Origin: Candidatus Glassbacteria bacterium
GTDB taxonomy: Bacteria > Gemmatimonadota > Glassbacteria > GWA2-58-10
Direction of reading: 5' to 3'
Assembly (NCBI GenBank): GCA_019456185.1
Contig: VRUH01000004.1
Span: 110,479 to 151,546 of the forward strand
DNA: 41,068 nucleotides
The translations under genes and the position numbers were made by a program. This document shows positions 25,945 to 34,147 of the stretch, piece after piece. The notes under the pieces are model-generated. The model was given only the letters and a program-made list of their open reading frames with translations. It was not told the DNA's origin and did not search any database. How positions within the stretch are numbered: position 1 is the stretch's first letter; every line of letters begins with the position of its first letter.

Positions 25945-26170
25945 ACTAGAAGCTGTTTATAACCTTAAAACGGGACAACCTCCGCCTGCTTCGCAGGCAC
26001 CCCCTTTGTTAAGGGGGAATTGTCAGGTCGCAGGCTTTTTCGCACGGTGGCTGGGGTTATCCGGTTTTAGTCCCCCTTCATTAAGGGGAGAAACAGGGGG
26101 TTGTGTTTTTGGGATTACCTGCCAATGGGCGAAAGTTTGAAATAAAATCCAGTTATGAAACAGCTTCTAC
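25945..26170. mobile_element. MITE-like 226-bp inverted-repeat element
   Basis: The ends ACTAGAAGCTGTTTATAAC (25945-25963) and GTTATGAAACAGCTTCTAC (26152-26170) are near-perfect inverted repeats. Inside, three hairpins follow: GCCTGC-TTC-GCAGGC (25984-25998), CCCCCTT-TGTT-AAGGGGG (26000-26017) and CCCCTT-CATT-AAGGGG (26073-26088). The two C-rich/G-rich halves are arranged head to head, so the whole element is an imperfect palindrome. It encodes no protein, as expected of a non-autonomous element. Target-site duplications are not obvious. Confidence 0.5.
26071..26116 (+). repeat. Dispersed intergenic repeat, copy B
   Basis: This is the plus-strand counterpart of 10511-10556. The core AAACAGGGGGTTGT is identical, the flanking CCCC..AAGGGG hairpin is conserved and the downstream GTTTTTGGGATT is nearly so. 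It forms the right half of the inverted-repeat element at 25945-26170; a diverged copy in the opposite orientation starts near 25971. Confidence 0.65.
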
Positions 26171-26200
26171 TTGCAATCCTTCCGGTTGGATGACTCCAGC

Positions 26201-26238
26201 AAAAAAAAGCCGTGGGGACGGATTTTCTCCGCGGCTTT
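26201..26238 (-). terminator. Intrinsic terminator of the acetylesterase operon
   Basis: On the minus strand AAAGCCGCGG (26229-26238) pairs with CCACGGCTTT (26206-26215), a 10-bp stem with one G-U pair and a 13-nt loop. A run of eight T (26201-26208 on the opposite strand) covers the end of the stem and beyond. It begins 26 bp after the stop codon at 26264, so it ends the heparinase-esterase-esterase transcript. Confidence 0.88.
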
Positions 26239-26263
26239 CTCTGACGAATAAGATGAGCGGATA

Positions 26264-27793
26264 TCACCTGTTTTCGCTGGTTTTCCCCGGCCAGTCGTCG
26301 GTGCGGAACGATGAGGCCGGCAGACGGGTCCCGTCGGCCGTGACATTGTAAAGATTCGCCTCCTCCGGGTTATCCCGCCAGGCATAGCGTACCGCCACCG
26401 GGGTGGGCACCTCGTCGCTCCAGACCACAACCAGCTCACCCTCGATCCTGGCCGTGGCCTGGACGAACCGCCGGTCCTGACCCGCGATCTCGAACCCCGC
26501 CGGTTCACCGTCGTCCCTCACCACGAGGCCCTCGCCCGTATGCGTAAACGAGATCCGCGCCTTGCCGCCCTCGATTTCCAGTGATTCGTACAGCGGCCCT
26601 GAGTACTCGATCCGCTCCATGTAGGCCGTCGCACGGGCGGCGCGGGCCAGCCGGAGGCCTACGTCCTGCTTGTTGCGCGGGTGGATGTCGTCGGCCTCGC
26701 CGATATCGGTGGTGACAGCCATGCCGGTGTTGAGCAGGTCGAGAGTCATGGTCTGGGCCTCGCGAAGTTCCGGCCAGACCTCGTCACCGGCGTTGAAATT
26801 CGCCAGCTGGACGAACAGGAACGGGAACGCGCCCACGCCGAACCGTCCGCGCCAGTCGCGGATCAGGGCGGGGAACAGATCGCGGTACTGGTAGCCGCGG
26901 TAGGCGTTGCTTTCACCCTGATACCAGGCCGCTCCCCGGATGGCATACGGGAGCAGGGGATCGATCATCCCGTTGAACAGCACGGTGGGCTGGTTGAAAA
27001 AAGCCGGCTCGGGTTTGCCCGCCGCGCGGGCTTCCTCGACTTCTTTCAGGTGCGCCTCGTAGCGGTCCTTCAGCCAGCTCTCGTCTTCGTTGAACGATGG
27101 CCATTCGGTGAATACGGATGAAATTTTGGAGTCGTTCTCCAGCGCCTGGCGGCTGATCCAGGCCTCGACAACGGTGCCGCCCCACGAGGAGTTGATTATC
27201 CCGACCGGGACACCGAGTTTTTCATTCAGTTCCCGGGCAAAAAAGTAGCCGACAGCACTCCAGTCGCCGACCGTTTCGGGCGAGGCCACTTCCCAGGCGC
27301 TCGACCGGGCCAGCGTATCCTGCGGCTCGCCGGCCTTGAACCGCGGCACGAAAAAGTGGCGGATTTTCAGGTTGGCGCTCGCTGCAATCTCTTCCTCGGC
27401 GTTCAGGCAGCTCTTGACCTGCATGGCCATGTTCGACTGGCCGGAGCAGAGCCAGACCTCGCCGGTCCAGACATCGGACAGCCGCAGAACGTTGGCTCCG
27501 GCTACAACCAGCTCGTGCGGGCCGCCCACGCCGAGGGGGCCGAGTTTCACCTGCCAGCGGCCGTCGGGTCCGGCCGTGGTCTCCGCCTGCTGCTCGGCGA
27601 AATAGACCACAACCTTTTCGCCGGGATCGGCCCAGCCCCAGACAGGCACGGCGCGGCCCATCTGCAGTACCATGTGGTCGGTGAAAATCCGGGCCAGCCG
27701 GACATCGGCACCGGCCGCCGCCGGGCAGAGGAGTGTTGCCGCCAGCAGGATTGGTGACAGGGCTTTGAGCGGAATTCTGGCGAAAGCCGACAT
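26264..27793 (-). CDS. Sialate O-acetylesterase-like SGNH esterase 1
   Basis: 509 residues with a signal peptide ending AAAGA. The family's opening DHMVLQMGRAVPVWGWADPG leads into the beta domain. The SGNH nucleophile block is WLCSGQSNMAMQV (S120), then GIINSSWGGTVVEAW, GAAWYQGESNA and the catalytic DDIHPRNKQ (Asp368/369, His371). The protein is predicted to be periplasmic or extracellular and to remove O-acetyl groups. Despite the family name, many bacterial members act on acetylated plant or host polysaccharides. It is the third gene of a three-gene unit, 31 bp after its paralogue, and is followed by a terminator. Acetylated rhamnogalacturonan I or an acetylated uronan is a likely substrate in this context (inference). 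Confidence 0.9.
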   Translation of the reverse strand: MSAFARIPLKALSPILLAATLLCPAAAGADVRLARIFTDHMVLQMGRAVPVWGWADPGEKVVVYFAEQQAETTAGPDGRWQVKLGPLGVGGPHELVVAGANVLRLSDVWTGEVWLCSGQSNMAMQVKSCLNAEEEIAASANLKIRHFFVPRFKAGEPQDTLARSSAWEVASPETVGDWSAVGYFFARELNEKLGVPVGIINSSWGGTVVEAWISRQALENDSKISSVFTEWPSFNEDESWLKDRYEAHLKEVEEARAAGKPEPAFFNQPTVLFNGMIDPLLPYAIRGAAWYQGESNAYRGYQYRDLFPALIRDWRGRFGVGAFPFLFVQLANFNAGDEVWPELREAQTMTLDLLNTGMAVTTDIGEADDIHPRNKQDVGLRLARAARATAYMERIEYSGPLYESLEIEGGKARISFTHTGEGLVVRDDGEPAGFEIAGQDRRFVQATARIEGELVVVWSDEVPTPVAVRYAWRDNPEEANLYNVTADGTRLPASSFRTDDWPGKTSENR

Positions 27794-27824
27794 CTGCTAT
27801 CTCCTTGTGTGGGCGTTACGCAGT

Positions 27825-29384
27825 TCAATCAAAGAGTTCGAGTTCCGGCATGGTCTCCCAGTCATCGGTGCGGAACGGGGCAGCAGGCAGCCAGGCGGAG
27901 CCGTGATAAGTGCCGTAAAGATTCAGGTCCGCGGGAAAATTGGTCCAGGCGTAGCGGACCGCCACGGGCCCGGTCACTTGATCGCTCCAGACCACCACCG
28001 CGCCGTTTTCGATAACCGCTTTGGCGGCCACGAACACCCTGTCATCGCCCGCGACCGAAAAACCGCGGACCGGTTCGCCGTCGGATGAGGCCAGGCCATC
28101 GCCGGAGTTATTAAACTCCACCCGGCAGCGCGCGCCGGCGACAGTCATCGATTCGTACGCCGGGGCCTTGGAGGGGAGGTCTTCCAGGTACACCAGTCCG
28201 CGGGCTGCGATCGCCAGACGATTGCCCACCGCCTGCTTGTTGCGCGGGTGGATATCATGCCGCTCGCCCAAATCGATAGCCACGGCCATGGCTGTATTCG
28301 GCAATTCCAGCGCCGCGGCCTGGGCCTCGCGCAGCAACGGCCAGGTCTCGAGGCCTGCCTGGAAGCCGGGCAGCTGGACCCAGATGAACGGCAGATCGCG
28401 GCCCCATCTGTTCCGCCAGTCGGTGATTAAAGTCTGAAACAACCTGGCGTACTGGGCCGGCCGGGTGACATTCGCCTCCCCCTGGTACCAGATCACCCCC
28501 CGGATCCCCAACCCGGCCAGCGGCGCGATCATGCCGTTGTAGAGTACCGACGGCTCGCGGTAATAGGGAGGGTAGTCCCGGCCCTCGACCAGCGCTTTCT
28601 CCGCATTTGCCAGGTAAGTTTTATATCCGCGCCGCCAGCCTTCGGAGTGGCGGCTGTTCTCGGGCCATTCAGTCAGGATCCGGGCGATTTCCGCGCTGCT
28701 GTTCATCCCCTCTGCGCTGACCCAGGCCTCGGCCACTGAACCGCCCCAGGAACTGTTGATCAGCCCCACCGGGACCTCGCCGAGGTTCAGGTGCAGATTG
28801 CGGGCGAAAAAATATCCCGCGGCGCTAAAGCGGCCCACGGTCTCCGGGCTGGCAGGCTGCCAGCTGCGCTGATACGAGTTTTCCCCCTGGCCGCCGGTTT
28901 CACGGATATCGTCCAGCGGTTCTCTGGCATTGGTATGGGGTATTTTGAACTGGCGGATTTCCGGGAAATCGGCTGATGCGATCTCTGCTTCGGCATTGAG
29001 GCAGCGGTTGACAGTCATCTCCATGTTGGACTGGCCGGAGCAGAGCCAGACCTCGCCGGCCAGCACGTCATCCAGCACGATAACCTGTTCCCCCGAAGCA
29101 ACCACCAGCTTGTCAGGTCCGCCCGCATCCAGCGGCCCGATCTCCACGCGCCAGCGCCCGTCGGCAGCCGAAGTGGTTTTCTCCATGAAATGACGGAAGG
29201 ATACCTTGACCTCCCGGCCCGGTTCGGACCAGCCCCAGACCGGAATTACCCGGCCGAACTGAAGTACCATGTGGTCACCGAAGATCGAGGCCAGGCGAAG
29301 GTCCGCCCGGGCGGGTGCAAGCGACGCCGTCAGGGCAGCGAGTACAAATGATAGCAGACAAATCCTTCGAAAGCTTAAACGCAT
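27825..29384 (-). CDS. Sialate O-acetylesterase-like SGNH esterase 2
   Basis: 519 residues with a signal peptide ending APARA. It is collinear with the next gene (esterase 1) over its full length: DHMVLQFGRVIPVWGWSEPG, WLCSGQSNMEMTV (S119), GLINSSWGGSVAEAW, GVIWYQGEANV and HDIHPRNKQAVG. The two are a tandem paralogous pair. Divergence is spread along the whole protein, so the duplication is old and the two may prefer different acetyl positions or substrates. It begins 24 bp after the stop of the heparinase-like gene and is probably cotranscribed with it. Confidence 0.9.
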   Translation of the reverse strand: MRLSFRRICLLSFVLAALTASLAPARADLRLASIFGDHMVLQFGRVIPVWGWSEPGREVKVSFRHFMEKTTSAADGRWRVEIGPLDAGGPDKLVVASGEQVIVLDDVLAGEVWLCSGQSNMEMTVNRCLNAEAEIASADFPEIRQFKIPHTNAREPLDDIRETGGQGENSYQRSWQPASPETVGRFSAAGYFFARNLHLNLGEVPVGLINSSWGGSVAEAWVSAEGMNSSAEIARILTEWPENSRHSEGWRRGYKTYLANAEKALVEGRDYPPYYREPSVLYNGMIAPLAGLGIRGVIWYQGEANVTRPAQYARLFQTLITDWRNRWGRDLPFIWVQLPGFQAGLETWPLLREAQAAALELPNTAMAVAIDLGERHDIHPRNKQAVGNRLAIAARGLVYLEDLPSKAPAYESMTVAGARCRVEFNNSGDGLASSDGEPVRGFSVAGDDRVFVAAKAVIENGAVVVWSDQVTGPVAVRYAWTNFPADLNLYGTYHGSAWLPAAPFRTDDWETMPELELFD

Positions 29385-29408
29385 CCGGACTCTCCGTCCA
29401 TTGCAGAA

Positions 29409-31523
29409 TTATCTTCCGATACCCTGTTGCGGCTGAACCGCCGTGGTCAGACGTTTCTCCAGCAGCGTATTGCGCGCGGAGTCCATCACAACGATATCCC
29501 CGCCGGGAGCGCCGGTTGCATCGAATAAAATGTTGTAAATTTTTTGCTTGTGACTGATCTCCAGACCGGGCCGCGAACTTACCGGGTCCAGTGGCTGCAC
29601 TTCCGGCGGAGTGTCGTCGCCGTCCATGGCGGCGTAGAGCACGTTCAGGAATTCCGCTTGCCTGACAGGCTTGCCGGCCGATACCTGGACCCGCCACGAA
29701 CCCCACTGTTCGCCGTCGCGCTGCTGGTAGTGGGTCATGCCGGGCGGGTGGTTTTTCCCGAACACCCAGAACTCCTTACCCTCGCCGCCGATTTTGTCGA
29801 TTACAGCGTTCGCGGGCAGTATTGCGCGAAGGTACAGCCTGCCCCGGCGCTCATCGGCCGCCAGCCAGCCGCTGCGCTTTACCGGCTCGTTGACCGTGTG
29901 CAGCAGCCAGTACTTGCGGTATTCGGGCCGGGTGCTCTCCACCCGGTCGAACACCACGAAAATGTCGGGCTGGATGTGGAGGTACTGGCGGGTGAATTTC
30001 TCCAGCTTGTGCTCGCTGTAGCTGGCGGTGGCATCCCCGCAGACATACGTATAATACTGGTTTGTCTCGAATGCTGTGATCTGCCCCGTATCCCATTGAG
30101 TCCCGGCCGTCTCGCCGAACTCGTTGCGCCCGGGCCGGGGCCATTTCTGGCCGCCGTCGTTGGAGAGCGTGTCGTTTCTGCTGATAAACAGCTCCTGCGG
30201 GTCGTAGACCAGCACCGAGTTCGAGGCGATAGTGCGGACCATGTAGTTAGGCCGATGGTCGCTGCCCCACTCATAGCGGCCGGAGTTGATCGCCAGCGAG
30301 CCGCCGCGGAAGATCGTAAAAGCGTTTTCCGCCGGGTGCTGGTGGCCGTAGTAGAAATCCCCGCAGTCGAACACGCTGTAGGCGGCTGTGCTGTCCCAGC
30401 CGCTGCGCAGCACAACCCAGCCCGTGCCCTCGAAATGACGGCCCAGGGGCCAGGAGTCGTCCGGCCCCTGCGGCTCGATTCCCAGGCCCGAGGGGTCCCA
30501 GACCACGTCCCAGGCAGTCAGGTGCCCGCTGTCGTCCCGTTTGCTCAACTGCCACAGCGCAACCCTGTCGCGATAACGGCAGGCCAGGTATTTGAAATGC
30601 CAGGGCTGGATACTGCCCAGCACGCTGCCGGTATCGTCGATCCGCGGCCACTCGCCGTTGGGTTTTTCGCAGTAGGTCCACCAGAGGCTGAAATGCTCCA
30701 GATATGGATTATTTTCGGTAAGGTCCTCGCCGGTGATCGATTTCCAGCTTTCGAAGATGAAGACCGGCGTGCGAAGGTAGTTGTAGGCCGCGTAGCCCAG
30801 TCCGCTGTACATCCCGCCGTCGTCCGAGGCCACCTGGCCCTGCATCTTGCGCCACTCGTAAATATGCTCTTTGACCCAGCCGGACCACTCTTCGGCGGTG
30901 CTGTCGGCGATACCGCTGTGGCGGAGTGTCATCGCGGGCCAGAACACCGGGTCCAGGGTCGCGTACCCGCCGCCGCCGTATGGAGTGAACCACTTTCTGT
31001 TCCAGGCCAGCTCTCCGGCCTCCAGGATTTTCCGCCCGAACTCCCTGCGTTTTTGCTCGCTCAGGCCGTTGTACAGCCAGTCCCAGGCGAAACAGCAGTA
31101 CTTGCGGAACTCGACGGCTTCCCAGTACCCGCCGCCGTGCTCACGCTCAAGCTCGAGATAGCGTTCCAGCGCGTTGGCCAGGTATCGCTCGCCCGCATCG
31201 AGGTACTTCCGGTTGCCGCTGAGCAGGTAGAGCAGGCCGCATTGACGGGCCAGCCGGCCCTGCTGACGGACCGGGATCGAATCCACGGGCTGGTTGTCGA
31301 TAAACCCGTCGACCTGCGCCGCGAGCGCCTGGTAAGCTCCCGAACTTCGCCCCTTGCAGCTTTCCCGTACCTGCTCCAGAAAGTCTCCGCTCAGGATCAG
31401 CCGCGGGTGGCCGGTCACCTCGCCCGGTTCGGCGGGAGAATCCCCTGTGGGCGAGCAGCCGGGAAAAAGATTGAGTGAAAGTATCAGCAGCGCGCATGAG
31501 GCAAGTCGGAGAGTGAGTTTCAT
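29409..31523 (-). CDS. Heparinase II/III-like polysaccharide lyase lipoprotein
   Basis: 704 residues from the ATG at 31523, with GGAAGG upstream; it opens a lipoprotein signal (MKLTLRLASCALLILSLNLF then PGC). The N-terminal half is an alpha/alpha toroid beginning HPRLILSGDFLEQVRES and containing YCCFAWDWLYNGLSE and GYAAYNYLRTPVF. The second half is the heparinase II/III beta-sandwich, with YYGHQHPAENAFTIFRGG (candidate catalytic His) and LAINSGRYEWG. Relatives cleave uronic acid-containing chains (heparan, alginate, oligo-uronates) by beta-elimination. It heads a three-gene unit with two acetylesterases, which suits an acetylated uronan. A related lyase gene starts on the other strand 248 bp away. 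Confidence 0.85.
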   Translation of the reverse strand: MKLTLRLASCALLILSLNLFPGCSPTGDSPAEPGEVTGHPRLILSGDFLEQVRESCKGRSSGAYQALAAQVDGFIDNQPVDSIPVRQQGRLARQCGLLYLLSGNRKYLDAGERYLANALERYLELEREHGGGYWEAVEFRKYCCFAWDWLYNGLSEQKRREFGRKILEAGELAWNRKWFTPYGGGGYATLDPVFWPAMTLRHSGIADSTAEEWSGWVKEHIYEWRKMQGQVASDDGGMYSGLGYAAYNYLRTPVFIFESWKSITGEDLTENNPYLEHFSLWWTYCEKPNGEWPRIDDTGSVLGSIQPWHFKYLACRYRDRVALWQLSKRDDSGHLTAWDVVWDPSGLGIEPQGPDDSWPLGRHFEGTGWVVLRSGWDSTAAYSVFDCGDFYYGHQHPAENAFTIFRGGSLAINSGRYEWGSDHRPNYMVRTIASNSVLVYDPQELFISRNDTLSNDGGQKWPRPGRNEFGETAGTQWDTGQITAFETNQYYTYVCGDATASYSEHKLEKFTRQYLHIQPDIFVVFDRVESTRPEYRKYWLLHTVNEPVKRSGWLAADERRGRLYLRAILPANAVIDKIGGEGKEFWVFGKNHPPGMTHYQQRDGEQWGSWRVQVSAGKPVRQAEFLNVLYAAMDGDDTPPEVQPLDPVSSRPGLEISHKQKIYNILFDATGAPGGDIVVMDSARNTLLEKRLTTAVQPQQGIGR

Positions 31524-31662
31524 CGCGGCCTTCCGGGATAGAGGTGACAGGCTTCGCCGGGTATACCATAATCGGTTTGCGGCTCGGTCCACTGCTCAAA
31601 ATTAAGCAGGCGGGAGTGTGTCCGCCAGAGTAACTTTCCATACGGGTGTGGATAAAAAGAAA

Positions 31663-31691
31663 TTGACCGGGGGGCTGGATGTGAATATAGT
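31663..31691 (+). promoter_or_regulatory. Candidate sigma70-type promoter of the plus-strand lyase operon
   Basis: TTGACC (31663-31668) and TATAGT (31686-31691) are separated by exactly 17 nt, 80 bp upstream of the ATG at 31771. It lies in the 247-bp divergent gap that must also hold the minus-strand lyase promoter, for which I see no convincing match. Confidence 0.5.
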
Positions 31692-31770
31692 AAAGCACCG
31701 GCGGTGATGTCCCGGAAGCATAACCGCCTCGGTGCTGAGAGACCATTATCCCTTCATCCAGAGGTCCGCC

Positions 31771-33942
31771 ATGCTGAACCGTTGCGCTGTTCTGCTGATC
31801 GTTCTGTTCTCGTTTTCCGGCCTTCGCGCCGCCGATTACCGGTTGAGCGAACACCCCCGGATTTTCGTCAACCCACAGGGACTGGCCTCGCTGGCCGACA
31901 GGGCCACCGGGCCGCTGGCCCCCGAGTACGCAAAAATCAAGGCGCTGGCCGACAAAGCCGTGGCCGGGGGAGTAGTGCCGCCCGGGGGACGGTTCCGGCC
32001 GCCGATGGATATGGTCAGCGCGGGATTGTGCTACCTGATCGAGCGCGAGCTGGGTAACGAGGCCGACAAGTATGCCGAGGCGGTCAAGCGCTACTGGGGC
32101 GACGGTTCGGTGCTGGACATGGACGGCGACGGGTATTTCGGGTTCCACGGGATGGTGTTCGACTGGATTTACGATGCGCTCTCACCGGCCGAGCGCAAAA
32201 CGTACGGCGACCGGCTGGGCAGCTGGCTTCGCTGGTACACCGACACTCCGGAAATAACCCTGCGCAACGGGCACTGGTGGTACAACCAGACCTGGGGACC
32301 GGCCCACCTGAACACGCCCAACACCCGCGACGGGATAACGCCCAAGCTGTTCGTGGCCCTGGGCCTGGCCGGCGCGGGGACGATGCACGAGGCCGACGCG
32401 GTCCGCTATCTCGATTCCTGGGCCACCCGCGTGCCGGCCGAATGTATCCCGGCGTTCGAGGAAATGGGAGCGGTCTGGAGCGAGAGTATGGGCCACGGCG
32501 GCTATGGCCCGCTGATTGTCATTCCCTGGGCGTTCGAGGCCTGGCGTACGGCCACGGGCCAGGACCTGTTCGCCTGGAGCACTCCCACCGGCTACCTTCG
32601 CGGGATGACCCGCTGGGCAGTGTACCTCACCGTCCCGTTCGCCGACCACACAGCCTGGATCGATGATAACCGGGCCGGGCCGCTGGCTAATTTCGCCCGG
32701 GTGGCGCCGATCCTGGGTGCGCGCTACAACGACCCCGTGGCCAACTGGATCAGCGAAAAGAGCGCCGGCATGGGCTGGCAGGAAGTGCCCTGGAACCGGC
32801 TGTTGTCCTACGATCCCTCGGTCCTGCCTGTCTCTCCGGGCGGAATGGATTATCCGCTGGCGGAGTTTTTCCCCGGCGCGGGCCATGTCTACATGCGCAG
32901 CGGCTGGGACGATCCCGACGCCACCTGGGTCTTTTTCGGCGCGGGACCCAAGTTCGCCGGGCACAGCCGCGACGACGAGGGAAACTTCCTGATCAGCAAG
33001 AAGGGCTGGCTCGCCCTGCGGGCCTCCGGGCCGGGGCACAACGACTGGGATTACTATGCCGGCGGATCGCTGGCGTTCAACACTCTGACGATCTACGACC
33101 CTGCCGAAGAGTTCCGTCGCACAAAACCGGGCGCGGCAGATGGTGTGAAAAACGAGAACGACGGCGGGATGATCCGCTATGTCTACAGCGCCCACACCCG
33201 CAACGACCGCGCGGAAATCAAAGCCTACTACAACGAGCCGGGGTTGTTTACCTGCGTGGCCGCGGACCTTACCACGGGATTCAGGGAAAGCAAGGCTGTG
33301 GAAGTCACCCGCCAGTTTGTCTACCTGCGCGCGCCGCAGGAGTTCGTGGTCGTGTTCGACAGGGTCGAGGCCACTAAAGCGGAGTTCCCCAAACACTGGT
33401 TCCTGCACATGCCGGGCGAACCGTCGGTTAACGGCAGGGAGACGGTCGAGCTTAAAAACCACGTTTTTTCCTACAGCGGCGACCAACTTACCTCCACCTG
33501 GCTCTCCGACCCGGCGGGCGAGGAGGGGGTAATCGGCAAGGGCCTTGCCCGGACATTCCTGACCACCCTGCTGCCGGCGGGCGCGTCGCTAGTCAAACGG
33601 GGCGGAGAGGGCCACGACCTGTGGGGCCACCCCGATGAGCCGACCGCGCAGTACAACCATCAGGGCCGGCGCGCCGGCCAGCCCCCGCTGGTTCCCTGGC
33701 GGCTGGAGGTGGCTGCCCCCGGCGGCAATGCCCGCGATTATTTCCTCAACGTGTTCGAGATAACCGATGGCGGCGTATCGGCTGCGGTGCCGGTACGGCT
33801 GGTGGATCGCCAGGGATATCTGGGAGCCGCATTCATTACCGACGGCACGCCGGTGGAGATAACCTTCCCCGCCAGCGGACCGCTCTTTACCCGGGTGAGG
33901 GTCGGTGACAGGGAAGTGTTTGTCGAACCGTGGAGAAAGTGA
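31771..33942 (+). CDS. Secreted heparinase II/III-like protein
   Basis: 723 residues from the ATG at 31771 (AGAGG 6 nt upstream). The signal peptide is MLNRCAVLLIVLFSFSGLRA; the ATG at 31732 adds an unlikely 13-residue leader. The mature protein opens YRLSEHPRIFVNPQGL, as in the divergent lyase. Helical toroid features include GFHGMVFDWIYDALS, GHWWYNQTWGPAHLN and GGYGPLIVIPWAFEAW. The beta-sandwich half has KFAGHSRDDEGNFLISKKG (candidate His and Asp), LAFNTLTIYDP and VYLRAPQEFVVVFDRVEAT. The protein is probably a periplasmic lyase or oligouronide-processing enzyme. It and the minus-strand neighbour are distant paralogues. The downstream GH20-like gene follows after 205 bp. Confidence 0.82.
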   Translation: MLNRCAVLLIVLFSFSGLRAADYRLSEHPRIFVNPQGLASLADRATGPLAPEYAKIKALADKAVAGGVVPPGGRFRPPMDMVSAGLCYLIERELGNEADKYAEAVKRYWGDGSVLDMDGDGYFGFHGMVFDWIYDALSPAERKTYGDRLGSWLRWYTDTPEITLRNGHWWYNQTWGPAHLNTPNTRDGITPKLFVALGLAGAGTMHEADAVRYLDSWATRVPAECIPAFEEMGAVWSESMGHGGYGPLIVIPWAFEAWRTATGQDLFAWSTPTGYLRGMTRWAVYLTVPFADHTAWIDDNRAGPLANFARVAPILGARYNDPVANWISEKSAGMGWQEVPWNRLLSYDPSVLPVSPGGMDYPLAEFFPGAGHVYMRSGWDDPDATWVFFGAGPKFAGHSRDDEGNFLISKKGWLALRASGPGHNDWDYYAGGSLAFNTLTIYDPAEEFRRTKPGAADGVKNENDGGMIRYVYSAHTRNDRAEIKAYYNEPGLFTCVAADLTTGFRESKAVEVTRQFVYLRAPQEFVVVFDRVEATKAEFPKHWFLHMPGEPSVNGRETVELKNHVFSYSGDQLTSTWLSDPAGEEGVIGKGLARTFLTTLLPAGASLVKRGGEGHDLWGHPDEPTAQYNHQGRRAGQPPLVPWRLEVAAPGGNARDYFLNVFEITDGGVSAAVPVRLVDRQGYLGAAFITDGTPVEITFPASGPLFTRVRVGDREVFVEPWRK

Positions 33943-34147
33943 CGGACAGCTTAACGATGCCAACGCAAGAGCGACGAAGCGCGCCAGCCGGGCTGCCGCC
34001 GAGTGCGTACGGGCGCTCAGGGAGGCGGGAGCATCAGGAGTGGAGCTGGTCGCGCTGGCCCGGCGGGTCGGCTGATAAAGTACATAATCAGATGCTGCTG
34101 AAGGTATTCTGAGCTGGCACTATCACTATTGCGAGAGGACAAACAGG

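Larger units (their letters stand above)
25759..26263. other. 505-bp gene-free region
   Basis: This is the only stretch above 300 bp without a gene. From left to right it holds the upstream region of the dockerin-protein gene (25759-25944, locally AT-rich, no convincing promoter), a 226-bp inverted-repeat element (25945-26170) and an intrinsic terminator for the esterase gene (26201-26238). No ORF with a plausible start and ribosome site was seen. Confidence 0.8.

Noticed and set aside
26264-29384. Sialic acid catabolism suggested by the esterase family name
   Set aside because: No sialidase, sialate lyase or sialic acid transporter is in the window; the family acts on many acetylated polymers.
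33943-34080. Possible remnant of a gene between the lyase and GH20-like genes (frame reading AAAECVRALREAGASGVELV before a stop)
   Set aside because: It looks helical and protein-like but has no start, no ribosome site and no recognised family; random open frames are common at this GC content.
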